Source of the DNA: Angiostrongylus vasorum
Lineage: Eukaryota; Nematoda; Chromadorea; Rhabditida; Metastrongylidae
Direction of reading: 5' to 3'
Assembly: GCA_018806985.1 (NCBI GenBank)
Contig: JADANN010000445.1
Span: forward strand, 2,646,588-2,710,587
Length of the DNA: 64,000 bases
A program made the translations under genes and the position numbers. The notes under the pieces are model-generated. The model had not been told where the DNA came from. It saw only the letters and a program-made list of their open reading frames with translations, and did no database searches. Below, in pieces: positions 31,491 to 41,334 of this stretch (position 1 is the stretch's first letter; each line of letters starts with the position of its first letter).

Positions 31491-32340
31491 ACGACCGGTT
31501 TCAAAATCAGTGTCCTAAATTCTCCAAGTCTTTAGCTTTAGAAGAAAAAAAGCTAATTGCAAGATTTTTACTGTACTATTCGATCTGGGTTTCACTTTGC
31601 GAAACCATTGGATCAGCTGACTAATCCAGAAGGGGAAAAGTGAGGAAGGGAAAAGAAAAAAAGAAGGAACATAAGCTTCATCTCAGTTCCTGTACTTAGT
31701 GCAAAACTACTCATCAATATGCTTGACGAAAAAAAAAGTCCTTCTTAGTATCTCAATATAGGTGAAAGATTTGATTGTTTGGATGGCCACACTATTTGAA
31801 CAAATTCAAATCGCAAGACATTTGTGCCAAGGAGGACAAAGCAAATGTATACAAAATATGCCAAAAGGACGGAATGTTTGAAGAACAAGTGCAAAGAAGA
31901 CATCTAGAAATCCAATAGGAAAGAATATTTGAGAATTATTGGAATGGTCACATCAGTGTCGGATGTGTATGGCACTGTGAGCGCGCAAAGATGTATCGAA
32001 GTGCAAAGATGGCCTCACCTCTGCGTGGAGGGCTTGTGGTTGCAACAGCACACAGTTTGGGTGGAGCATGTTTTCAACTATCTGTAACATTTTCATATAC
32101 GGTAGTAGACGAATTCAGACTCTGGAAGAGAGCTTGAGAAACAGATACGAGCTAAAATAGAAGTGAAGCAAATAGTCAAAGAGGCTAGATCACCATGTTC
32201 TACCCGGTCAAAAAGTCAAAGTTTAGAGTCAGCCAGCAAGATTAGAGGATTAACCTCTTTGGCACTGTGTGTTATTTGAATTGAAATATTGCTAAACGCA
32301 TCTATAACATTTGTACGTAAACACACTGGATACAGCACTA
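31491..32340. other. No gene recognised
   Basis: No supported feature. A short plus frame at 32120-32270 (ELEKQIRAKIEVKQIVKEAR) is protein-like but isolated. Confidence 0.35.
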
Positions 32341-32344
32341 CATA

Positions 32345-32720
32345 CAGCACTGCATACCCATCCGAATGCAAAAACGCACGTGTCTTGAAAGCGCCGTTGT
32401 CATACCAAACGCGCGTGCGCTATGTCGACTGCTGCGGGGAGAGACACATCGAACAATGAGACAGAACGCACGCTGGACGGCTTTCTGTTCGTCTGCACTC
32501 TCTGAAATTCGCGTTGTCACGCGCCGAATCAATAACGGCGTCGGTCAATTGGTGCGCCTAGGCCGCCCGTACCATGCGAACGCATCGATCGATGCGCGAG
32601 TTATCCCGCACTAATTACACCGACGGCGCGCGATACCCGCTAGACACACATTCAGGCGGCGGACCAGAAGCGGGCGTATCGGAGGTCGGGGACGTAGTGG
32701 AAAAGCGAAAACTCTCTTGT
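32345..32720. promoter_or_regulatory. CpG-dense GC-rich island, candidate promoter
   Basis: A sharp rise in GC and CpG against AT-rich flanks, with GCGCGTGCGC, a CCAATTG box read on the minus strand, and the palindrome GCATCGATCGATGC. It lies upstream of the first recognised exon of the minus-strand zinc-finger gene. A promoter role is inference. No repeat elsewhere in the window matches it. Confidence 0.35.
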
Positions 32721-32939
32721 ATTATGGATGGGAGGTAATTTGCGAAATTTCCCAGCGCAGCACTTTTTGTTACGACTGGTGCACTTTCTAGTGCAGCTCT
32801 CTGCGGTTTCTACCTGATTTCATTGGCGCTGTTTGGTCCAATTAAAGTCGTGAACGCTGCTGGAGGTAAGCTTTAATAAATTTACTGACACTTTACTGAC
32901 TGGTTTTATATTTCAAAAACCACCTTTGCTTTAGCCTCG

Positions 32940-33300
32940 ATATGACTGACCAGTATTTTCCTAGATGATTAAGGTTGAACAGGCTAACATGAGGTCGATA
33001 AAAACTTCATTCTGCTAGCGTTTCGGCGCCTTCGCCTTTTTCAGAGCAGAGATGATATGTGTCGATGGATAATGGTACACAGGCACTCGTCCTCGCGATG
33101 TGGGTTTTCGTAGTCGAACCTTCTCGAGTGAAGCACCGCCCCTTCGAGATGACTCAGCAGTGCAAGACAAGTGCATGTTCGATTGAGAGGGACGAGCCAG
33201 CAGTGCAGGACAAGCGGATGTTCGGTGAGGAATATTCGGCAGAGAAATAGTACAGAGATAGTCGATATTTATGGAGAACGTTCTCTATAGTTCCAGCCAG
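32940..33300 (-). mobile_element. PLE terminal fragment
   Basis: Related to the minus-strand fragments at 34.95-35.3 and 48.53-48.86 kb (shared GTGGGTTTTCGTAGTCGAA on the plus strand) and carries a hammerhead relic. Confidence 0.55.
33013..33048 (-). ncRNA. Decayed hammerhead motif
   Basis: GCTCTGAAAAAGGCG with strong stem II, GAAAC and GCTAGC. The core has CTGAAAA in place of CTGANGA, and the cleavage-site U is changed. Confidence 0.4.
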
Positions 33301-33734
33301 TTGCGCGCAGTTGCGAGAGATGGTGGGTAAGAAGCAATTTGCAAAGAGTGCATGGATAAACGCCGCTACTGCTAAATACACTTACTGTGGGAAATATACG
33401 GTAATACAGTGAATGGGAACTACTCGAGGAATAGTTACTGTAACTATTGCGGCTTTCTCTACCTACTGCGAGATAAAAAAAACGATCTTGCTAGGCAAAG
33501 GAGACCTTGATCTGGTATTTTATGAAAAAGTTAAAACAACGGCGACATTGGTTAGCCTTCTTTTGGACGAGTTCATTCGTCTGATTTGAACTATGCAACA
33601 GGCACTAAGATATCTTTTGTACTGGTACACGATGATTCGTATCCTACGACAGTTTTTCGCTATTGGTCAGAGAGGAAACGTGTATGAACGTATTGTAACT
33701 TTTTATCTACTTCCTATTATTTTTCCATAGCAAG

Positions 33735-34145
33735 GGATTATGTGAAATACAACCGCGATGATGCCGGGATATTTGTAAAACAGCATTCCTTACCAGATTC
33801 GAGCCCGCGGTTACACTTTCTGGGAGATTACATGTCACCCACTGCACCACTGAGGCCGCTGATAAAAAAGTTAACCATTTGTGATTTCGACTATAGCTTT
33901 GGCTTCACTGGATTAAAAAGCGATTTATGTTCCTCTACTTGATCATTTCTACTGACAGGCGGGTGACTGTTGATGGCAACGTTAGGGTAAAAAATTGGCA
34001 GAGAGAATGAGCAAGGGCATCACGGGTGTAGTAGGTAACACGTGAGCCTTCGGGAAGGGTGGTCGCGAGTTCAAATCTGACCTGAGGTCCAAGTTTTGCT
34101 AATGTCACTATCATTGTGGCTATAAATGTGTTTTTGACATAAAGA
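33735..34145. mobile_element. MITE-like element (GGGATTATGTGAAATA family)
   Basis: Related to the better-preserved element at 59.18-59.59 kb: GGATTATGTGAAATAC start, GGGTGACTGTTGATGGCAACGT centre and a decayed right end near 34140. Both halves carry tRNA-like boxes (CACTGCACCACTGAGG complement; CGAGTTCAAATCT). Confidence 0.55.
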
Positions 34146-34244
34146 AGGAGCGTGAATTTGCATTGCACGCATTCATTAGAGTACGGAGGACATCTTTGGA
34201 AACACAATAAATCTTCACTCTATATTCTCATAGTATCAAATTTG

Positions 34245-34465
34245 ATTCGGGTACGTGTAGCGTAGTTGTTAGAGGTACTCTGCAATGCACAAGTGGTCAC
34301 TGGTTCGAACCGGTGGTGCGGACTAACCAAGCCCACCTCGTCCATGGTCCGAGCTAATGCACTCACTCTGCTCTGGGACGCTTGGCCAGATCGAATGCAT
34401 TGCTAATTGCTCTAGGGGCTCATCATCTCTAACCGCTTTATCCTTTTTATTATTGCCACAATACA
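34245..34465 (+). mobile_element. SINE-B copy (tRNA-headed)
   Basis: The head GTGTAGCGTAGTTGTTAGAG matches an A box and GGTTCGAACC is a perfect B box. The tail TAACCGCTTTATCCTTTTTA resembles that of SINE-A, suggesting the same LINE partner. The predicted tRNA fold is incomplete, so this is not a working tRNA gene. Confidence 0.65.
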
Positions 34466-34509
34466 TCACTTCCATTGTAGAAACCCTACTCGAAAACATT
34501 TCCATTCAT

Positions 34510-34745
34510 TAGTTTTTCACTATGTCAGTCGTGTTCTCCTCAGTCATCTATGTTTCACTGTCGATGTTTATTCTCTTGGATTGCGAAGATGGGATAGGTT
34601 CTGAGGATAAAAGCTGCGTATTCCGGCTAAACGTTGTGTGTGCCAGTGCTCTGTGGGTGGTGCGCAGAATTCTTGACCTGACTGAAGTATTGGCTAACGT
34701 TTCAACTGCATAACAGAGCTGTGAGAGGATTGTTTAATTAAAAAG
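34510..34745 (-). pseudogene. RTE-beta RT C-terminal fragment
   Basis: The minus frame LCYAVETLANTSVRSRILRT then THRALART aligns with the RTE-beta copy at 54.7 kb (CYAAETWCDTSSTSRIPHTT). This segment follows the RT active site in RTE elements. It is a short isolated remnant. Confidence 0.6.
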
Positions 34746-34928
34746 AGAAGAGCGGAGTCCCGGATCAGTTAGGCGGTATACGTGTTCATTCGCCTCCAAG
34801 AACTAAAATCTCCGTCTACTGAAGTGACTGGCAAGCTAGCCGTAATTATATGCAATCTCGTGCAGATCACAGCAAGCTCTACTTTGGTATCAAACGCTAA
34901 ACACAGTAAAATAAGTAGGCCTCCTTCT

Positions 34929-35340
34929 TGGATTGTTAAGCTAACACGAGCTTAATATAGATGCTTATTCGGTTAACGTTTCGTCATCTTCGTCTTCATC
35001 AGTGCCGATGGTGCAAATTGATGATCCACACTTGATCAGAATCTCGATGTGGCGTCTTTGTTGTTGTACCAATACGAATCTTCTTCAGCGGAACACCGCT
35101 AGAATGAGACAATCTCACCCGGAAGCGCTCTTTTATACAGGACGACTGTTGTTGATATAACTATGTGTTGATAATAATTTGTTTTTCAAAGGATAATCTA
35201 TCCTGCAGCAGTTGATATTATGTTAGCTAGCAAGTAACGAATAGCTAACAATATTTTTTCAAACCGACCGCCATTTAACTCCGGTAGTAATAAGCAAACC
35301 TTGGATTGTTAAGCTAACGTGAAGTTGATACAGAAGCAAA
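34929..35340 (-). mobile_element. PLE terminal repeats inserted in RTE leader
   Basis: TTGGATTGTTAAGCTAACAC at 34929 recurs in direct orientation as TTGGATTGTTAAGCTAACGT near 35302, enclosing a hammerhead and 3'UTR sequence. Tandem terminal repeats of this kind are typical of PLE insertions. Confidence 0.6.
34972..35007 (-). ncRNA. Hammerhead-like motif (core intact)
   Basis: On the minus strand GGCA then CTGATGA, GAAGATGAC, GAAACGTT and AACC. The core and GAAAC-GUU are intact, but stem I and stem II are weakened. Confidence 0.45.
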
Positions 35341-36077
35341 AATTAGTGTGCGTCATTCCCCCTAATCCAAAAAGAGACCCCGATATGGCAGCGTTGGGAA
35401 GGCCCGGTACTGAGAGGCTTCTAATATGCGCCACCCTCGAAAACGTCATGCGAGAACTGGATTGAGACAATTCGGCAGCGAAAATCGATGGTCTGCAATT
35501 ACGGCATTTTCTTTCTTCCGATTACATGGTTCTTATTACACTAAGCACAAGCTAGGCGGAACAAATGCTTGCTGACTTTGATAGCTCTTGTAGAAAGATC
35601 GCTCTTTAACTAGATCTTTCAAAAAATGATGTTCATGAGGAGCGGATTAACTTTACACGCCCAATTCACGCTTGACGGAAATGATGTCTCCGAATGTTCC
35701 AGTATGTCTATCTAGGTCGGGAAATCAACATGATCAACGCTTAGCTCTAGAGTTGAGCAGAAGGGAGCGAGTGGCTTGCGGAGCTTTCAAAAGCGTCCAG
35801 GATGTAGTGAAGAGAACGAAGAACACCCGATTCCCCGCCCACCTTTTCGAGTCAAGGTACTTCCTGCGTTAGCATATGCGTCAGAAACTTGGTCGTTGCG
35901 TAAACTGGATTAAAGACCATTCAGCGTTATTGAACGCCCGGGCAAAAGGACGTCGCTAGGATGATCCGATATCAAGTAAGGGAGGGGGATCCCAAGCTCC
36001 GAATTACGTCATCGATCAAAAATTAAAGACGCTGTTCCATACGCCAAACTGTCGAGGATAGTGGGCTGGGGGGCACA

Positions 36078-36372
36078 TAAAGGATAAAGGATAAAGCTGT
36101 CGGCGTTGGTCAATTCCTGAGGGATACGACCTGCATTGGACTTCATTAAGCATCGTTGGAGGTGATTGAATGCATATCTCACTTTTACAATTTCTTGCGG
36201 TGGTCTACCGATATATCGAGCCAGCGCTGCCATCCTTCCAGACAAGTCTGGTACCAATTTGCCGAGCTCGGAGGGAGACTTGCTGAGCCACGTGCACGGG
36301 GATCGATGATCCCATGTGTGTGTCGCAGCGCGTCTCTGACTACTGCACCACACGCGCCACACAATCTACGTG
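36078..36372 (-). mobile_element. SINE-A copy inside RTE copy H
   Basis: Complete minus copy flanked by GTGGGCTGG...CACATA on both sides. This is a target duplication of about 14-19 bp with small changes, showing that the SINE inserted after the RTE. Confidence 0.85.
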
Positions 36373-36419
36373 GGCTGGACACATAATGCGTATTAGCTAG
36401 GGCCGACAGAAAAGAGCCA

Positions 36420-36985
36420 TCAGAATGGAACAAGCTTTCAAGAGTAACGAGAATATAGTGAAGAGAACAAGGAACACCCAACTCCGTGCTCAAATTTTCG
36501 ACTTCACGATACTTTCTGCCTTAACGTATGGGTCAGAAACCTGGTCACTGCGTAAACAGGATGATAGATCACTCAGCGTTATCGAACGCGCAGTCGAAAG
36601 GACGATGCTAGGAGTACCCTGTTTCACACAAGAGATGAGATCCGAAGCTCCGATCTGCGCCAACAATCAAAAATCAAAGATGCCGTTCTGTACGCCAGAG
36701 AATCGATGATAAGGTGGGCCGGACACGTAATGCGTATGAACGACAACCGATGGACAAGAGCCGTTATTAACTGGATTCTTCGTGATGTCAAACGCAGAGT
36801 AGGGAGGACCACCGACCCTATGGTCAGAGTTGGTCACGAACACCGTAAAGAATGATTTGGTTCTCAAAGAGATCCTAGAATGGTCAGAACTCATTGGGTA
36901 CTCTTGCACGTGATAGGGAAAAATGGAAGGTTTGCTGATGCCCGCTCGGCGGTTCACTCGACGACCAACGGGTTATACACGTGAT
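36420..36985 (+). mobile_element. RTE-alpha fragment J (RT C-terminus)
   Basis: The frame 36425-36709 reads NIVKRTRNTQLRAQIFDFTI then YGSETWSLRKQDDRSLSVIE. A second frame carries IRWAGHVMRMNDNRWTRA-like residues. It ends at the family 3' end near 36985. Confidence 0.7.
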
Positions 36986-37093
36986 GCTAAGGAGTTAATG
37001 GAAAGGTTGTTTTTTGTAGTGTCGTTACAGTAACTGTCAACGATAATATTTATTTAGTTCAGGTCCACTCTTTGATCAGAAGGTACTAATATG

Positions 37094-37132
37094 TTTGCAA
37101 CGTTTCGGTGCTTTCAACACTTTTTCATAGGC
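37094..37132 (-). ncRNA. Decayed hammerhead motif
   Basis: Only stem II (GTG/CAC) and GAAACGTTGC are recognisable; the CTGANGA core reads CTATGAA. Confidence 0.3.
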
Positions 37133-37189
37133 GACAGTGGTTAGTATAAAGAAAAGGTGACTCTTCCGAAGCACCAAGTATTCTGCTTT

Positions 37190-38165
37190 TTAAACTTGCC
37201 GTACCTCATATTAAGTGTTTGTTATGCGCGAAAGGATAATCCTCTGGATCTCGTAGAGTACAATCAGCAGGCAGTCGGTGGTAATATTATCGGGTCTTGG
37301 AGCTGTGCTTCTCTTCGTGCATTCTGTAGCAACTGTAACTTCAGAGAAAAGAATGTGGGGCGATTATTCTGCCGCAAAGAGCCAGGGGGACGGACGAGAA
37401 GGATTGTGGGATAAAAAAAGACGTATAGAACTTTTTTCATTATTGATTTTATATCATTGCGAGATGTGATGCTAGTCCCGTCTTCGTTCACCATGGTTGC
37501 CAGCGGAACATTTTATTCGCAGAGGTCCCAGTCACACCCTTCAGACTGGTTCTTTTCTCCGCTGCTTCCGGAAAATTTTTGGAGTACCATTGTAAATCCT
37601 GTTACAAAAGATCTTCAATAGCCGGCATTTACTATCATCCATGTAAAGTGTGTTGCAATAGGAATGAGCACTAGTTTTCCTTAGTTCTAGAGCAACTGCA
37701 TAGTCGTCATGGAGTCTGATCTGAACATCTTGCTTAAGAAACTGAAGCGAGTTGTGCACAAGATTTAAGCCCGTTTTTTTGACAAGCATATCGTAGTCTT
37801 CCGTTGGATTTTCCTTCGGGCTGCCAGTCACATATGGATGGAATTTCGTTCTGAATGTTTCTTCCACAAATAATTTGGTTTTTTTGTTCCTGGTTGATAA
37901 CAGTAGGTTCTCTTTCAGCGCACTGTAAATCGAATCCGCAAATGAAAAAGGCGTTGATCGGAACTAGTACAGAATGTTGGGATTATGGATTTGTCAAGCA
38001 CACCCCATCTTCTGTTTGTGAAGACATAGTGGATCTCTGCGTATGTTGTAACTTTATGTATCCCCCCTTGTGAAGGGCTTATTCCTCTGGAAAAATAAAT
38101 TTGCGCAGAAGAAGCGTGCTGTGGGCAGATCAGTATGACGGTTTTCATTTTCATTTCATTTTTCT
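37190..38165 (-). mobile_element. RTE-beta copy (endonuclease end, linker, RT start)
   Basis: Minus-strand pieces in order: TNRRWGVLDKSIIPTFC then SSDQR (end of the endonuclease), a linker (RIYNGTPKIFRKQRRKEPV) and an RT start-like GTSITSRNDIKSIMKK. Several frameshifts. It belongs to the same family as 54.3-56.7 kb. Confidence 0.6.
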
Positions 38166-38415
38166 ATTCTAAATTTCTCGATTTTGTGGTTGCATTCTTT
38201 TTCTTTCCCATTCTGAAATTGAAGTCTTCCAGAACGAATTTATAGGATATACCATTGCGAACTATTTTTCCAACTAATAGAACGTGCCTAATTCATACTG
38301 CTCAACAGCATGAACGATAGCAGCAGATGATACTGATCCCATTATGATGTATGGGTTGAAGACGAAAGATGACCAAGCGAGACGAGTGAAGAAAGTATAC
38401 AACTCTACAAACCTT

Positions 38416-39064
38416 TCAGTCACCCTTCTTGGGTATGATGTCTATGTGGGACGTCCTGCACTGGTATGAAATTTTTTCCTCCTGAAGACAAGGCGTCATG
38501 TGGTTTGCGAAAAGCACATGTGATTTGTGCCCACGAGCTCGAATGAAATCGGCAGTAAAATTTTCGGGTCTTGGAGCCGTTGCTCTCTTCATGCTTTCTA
38601 TCGCAACTCGAACTTCAGAGAGTAGAATGCTGCGCGGCTCTTGACTGGTGTTAAGCTTATCAATTCCATCTTGGCGGGACGTGATGATAGTCTCATGCTC
38701 GTTCATCGGAGCAGATAGCGGGACATTATAATGGCACATATCTTGAAGGCACTTCTTCAGACCAGGTGGTCGTTTTGAGCTGGTTCCAGTGACTTTCCCT
38801 GCCTATACCGTTGTAAATCCTACTGCAAAGATCTTCATCAGTTGGCATTTATTGAAAATATTCCTGTTTTTATCCCCTTACTCATTTTCCTTAGGGTTTT
38901 CTAATCTGGAATTTCGGTCTGCAGCAATAAATATATGCAAAAAACTTCCCGTTGCAAACAACTTCTTAAAGTTATTTATAGAACGCGTCCAGTTCGCTCT
39001 TATCAGCTGCACCAGTGCATGCATAACAATTGATGCCTGCTGCGATACAATCCCCGTGTTTTAA
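38416..39064 (-). mobile_element. RTE-beta copy (endonuclease core joined to RT)
   Basis: At about 39000-38900 the minus strand reads INCYACTGAADKSELDAFY, an endonuclease YAPT-like segment. It continues at 38739-38416 with SEVRVAIESMKRATAPRPEN and a PKKGD motif, the start of RT. The middle of the element is deleted. Confidence 0.65.
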
Positions 39065-39110
39065 ACCGCAGTCCGACACCCAGGAACACACCGCAGACAC
39101 AATGAGGTGG
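39064..39110 (+). mobile_element. SINE-D 3' fragment
   Basis: CCGCAGTCCGACACCCAGGA and the following ACACAATGAGG match the end of SINE-D. Confidence 0.5.
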
Positions 39111-40233
39111 TTAACTTTTGAGAATTCTTGTATATCATGATTCGTCTGTCACCCCTAACCAGCTTCGATAACTTCTGCTTGGTGGTTTCGCACACATTCA
39201 TTTCAAATCATTCCATACCAGGCAAATGATCACTGTAGCGACTGCAAAGATCGAAAAACCCACAGCCGTTGGATATGTCAAAATGTTCATCGGGATTTTT
39301 CCTACAAAAGGAAAACAGCAGGCGTTATGGATGCAACATTACTGGTGTTGAAGTGCTGATTATACATGATATGCGGTTTGTTTTTGCTAAGATAAATCCT
39401 TCTGTGTACAATATTTACTACATAAGTGGGATTTGCAAAAGTAAGAATTGGGACTGGTTTGTTTGTTAAAGAACACAGTATAAAAACATTGAATGCGCAC
39501 GCTTTTACGCACAGTCCTTCTGCGTAGTGAAAATACAACATTGAGTTTTCGCTGTTGTTTTCAGTGTGTGAATAGTGTGTTACCTTCCAAGCAGCAATCT
39601 ATACCGGTGCTAAATTTCGGAGTTCAAACTCGGGTAGCTAAACTTTCTCACAAGTCATAAAATACTGTATCAATAAATACTTGATGAGGTTTACAGATGT
39701 TGTGGATTTATATAATAATAAACGGCAACCTTAATGCATTGGCAATTGCGACGAGCTATGGGTAAGATACGAATGTTGGGATAATAGAAGTAGTAGATTG
39801 CTTATCAATTTGATCCATTCCAAGCAGTGAAGTGAAATCCGTTAAAATGTCCATCGTTTTCAAATGAGTATTGTGGTAATAATCTTGTGTCTGCTCATGA
39901 AGAAAACACTAGCTCGCTGATCAATGCTCTGATGAGTTAAAAAATCGCTCCTGAGAATTATCAGAAATATCCGTTAGCAGTTTTCAGAAGTGAACAACAA
40001 TAAAAAAGTATTGTAACATCAAGGAGAACGGGAACGATACTGAGTGTTCAACTGATTATTTGCTCCACTTTCACTGTGTTCATGACATTATGCCTTGAAA
40101 GAAACAAGATATAGTGCACCTGAACTCATGTACTTTCCACCGTTGTAGTTAACACATATTATGAATTAAACTATAAACAATCAGATTATATAACATTCAA
40201 ACGAGAGGATTTCGAAGCGCCCATTCTTGGACG
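39111..40233. other. No supported gene
   Basis: The longest frame, 39269-39469 plus (YGCNITGVEVLIIHDMRFVF), has no recognised domain or splice context. Confidence 0.35.
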
Positions 40234-40560
40234 TTGAAGGAAACCTTTCCAAAGTTGGCGAATAGATTCAAAAACCAGCTAGTAAAAAATGTACTAGTGC
40301 AATCTCACTGCTCATCTTTGACAGAGAAAGAAGTAAAGAAAAGCAAGTATTTGTCAGAAGCATGCATTGAGCAGCTATTAGAGTGGGGTCAGGACAAGAG
40401 AAGGAAATCGCCACGCCATATAGCCACTTACGAGACAACAACACTCATATTAAATGTAACGAGGAAGTCGAACCCAAATACTCTAGTTCTACGTCAAATA
40501 AGATTTCTTCAACTACCATTCATCTGCAACGGAATATCACCGTTATTAATATGTGCCTAA
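40234..40560 (+). other. Unclassified 108-codon ORF
   Basis: ATG-initiated frame with basic, helical composition (FPKLANRFKNQLVKNVLVQS; CIEQLLEWGQDKRRKSPRHI). It lies just upstream of a PLE remnant and might be PLE-derived, but I see no diagnostic motif. Confidence 0.3.
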
Positions 40561-40623
40561 AAAGGTTTGGTTTACGGAGTGCGACAATTAGTGAACTGCC
40601 ACCGAACACTTCGTTACCAGTTC

Positions 40624-40990
40624 CCACGATCGACTTTCTATTAACCTTGGCATTGGGTTATAAATGTCATGCCGAAACGTCAGCTACCGTTGTGTTGTAT
40701 GTGTTACACTTGTAAGGAAGTAAAGGTGTGCTGAATAACAACCTGGCGATTGCTGTAAAAAAGGAGAACAACAGACTATGTTATCGGTTACTTCAAAATC
40801 GCATGCATAACCGTTTATGCAGAACACAAAACTGTACCATTTGTCCCTAACACCAGAGACGGTGGCTGCATGGGCTCATGCATGTTGTAGCTCTCATCTG
40901 GTAGAGCGTGCGTAGAGGAGTAAAGTGGCGAAACGAGTCGAGCAGTTTGTGTTCGCATATGAGAGCACCCATATGGAATGCTCAAAAATC
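40624..40990 (+). mobile_element. PLE fragment: hammerhead half and GIY-YIG relic
   Basis: The 3' half of the hammerhead (TGCCGAAACGTCAGCTACCG at 40670-40689) is followed by the trailer TGCTGAATAACAACCT shared with 4.8 kb. A decayed cysteine-rich linker and nuclease (RTQNCTICP) follows at 40815-40990. Confidence 0.55.
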
Positions 40991-41334
40991 CGACAAATGT
41001 ACTCTTCTGGAAATCGCAGTCACATTCCTTCCGCAGGAATCAGAAACATTAATGTTCAGAACTTTTTAAAGCCACTTTCCGAATTTATTTTTGCTGTTTT
41101 TGCTATTTTACTACTTTGAAGCTACCTTTGAAGTTGAGCTATTTATTCATACAGGCAGTATTTCTACAACAATACTTCATACGTCATAAATCTACTGGAG
41201 AAGCTTATATGTTATTGTTGGAATTCCTCATGCATACTGCTTCTCTCTTCTAAACGACGTTAATTTACATCTTTCTTATCAGAACTTTATACTATGGTCT
41301 CAAAGAGCTGCACCACGGTGGAATCGCCGCCCGC

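Larger units (their letters stand above)
34760..36420 (+). mobile_element. RTE-alpha copy H with PLE and SINE inserted
   Basis: The leader at 34770-34928 resumes at 35340-35427 after a PLE insertion. An internal deletion then jumps to RT C-terminal sequence (35428-36077). A SINE-A copy interrupts that (36078-36372), and the RTE resumes GTGGGCTGGACACATAATGC. Dead copy. Confidence 0.7.

Noticed and set aside
32700..32745. Plus-strand first exon ATGGATGGGAG|GTAATT next to the CpG island
   Set aside because: ATG followed by a donor-like GTAATT is tempting, but no downstream plus exon was found and such short matches are common.
34690..34715. Extra hammerhead-like GAAACGTTAGCC on the minus strand
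   Set aside because: It lies within an aligned RTE-beta coding segment (CYAVETLAN) and lacks the core and stem II, so the resemblance is accidental.
37157..39064. Plus-strand ORFs between 37.1 and 39.1 kb
   Set aside because: The minus strand carries recognisable RTE-beta motifs here, so the plus frames are shadows.
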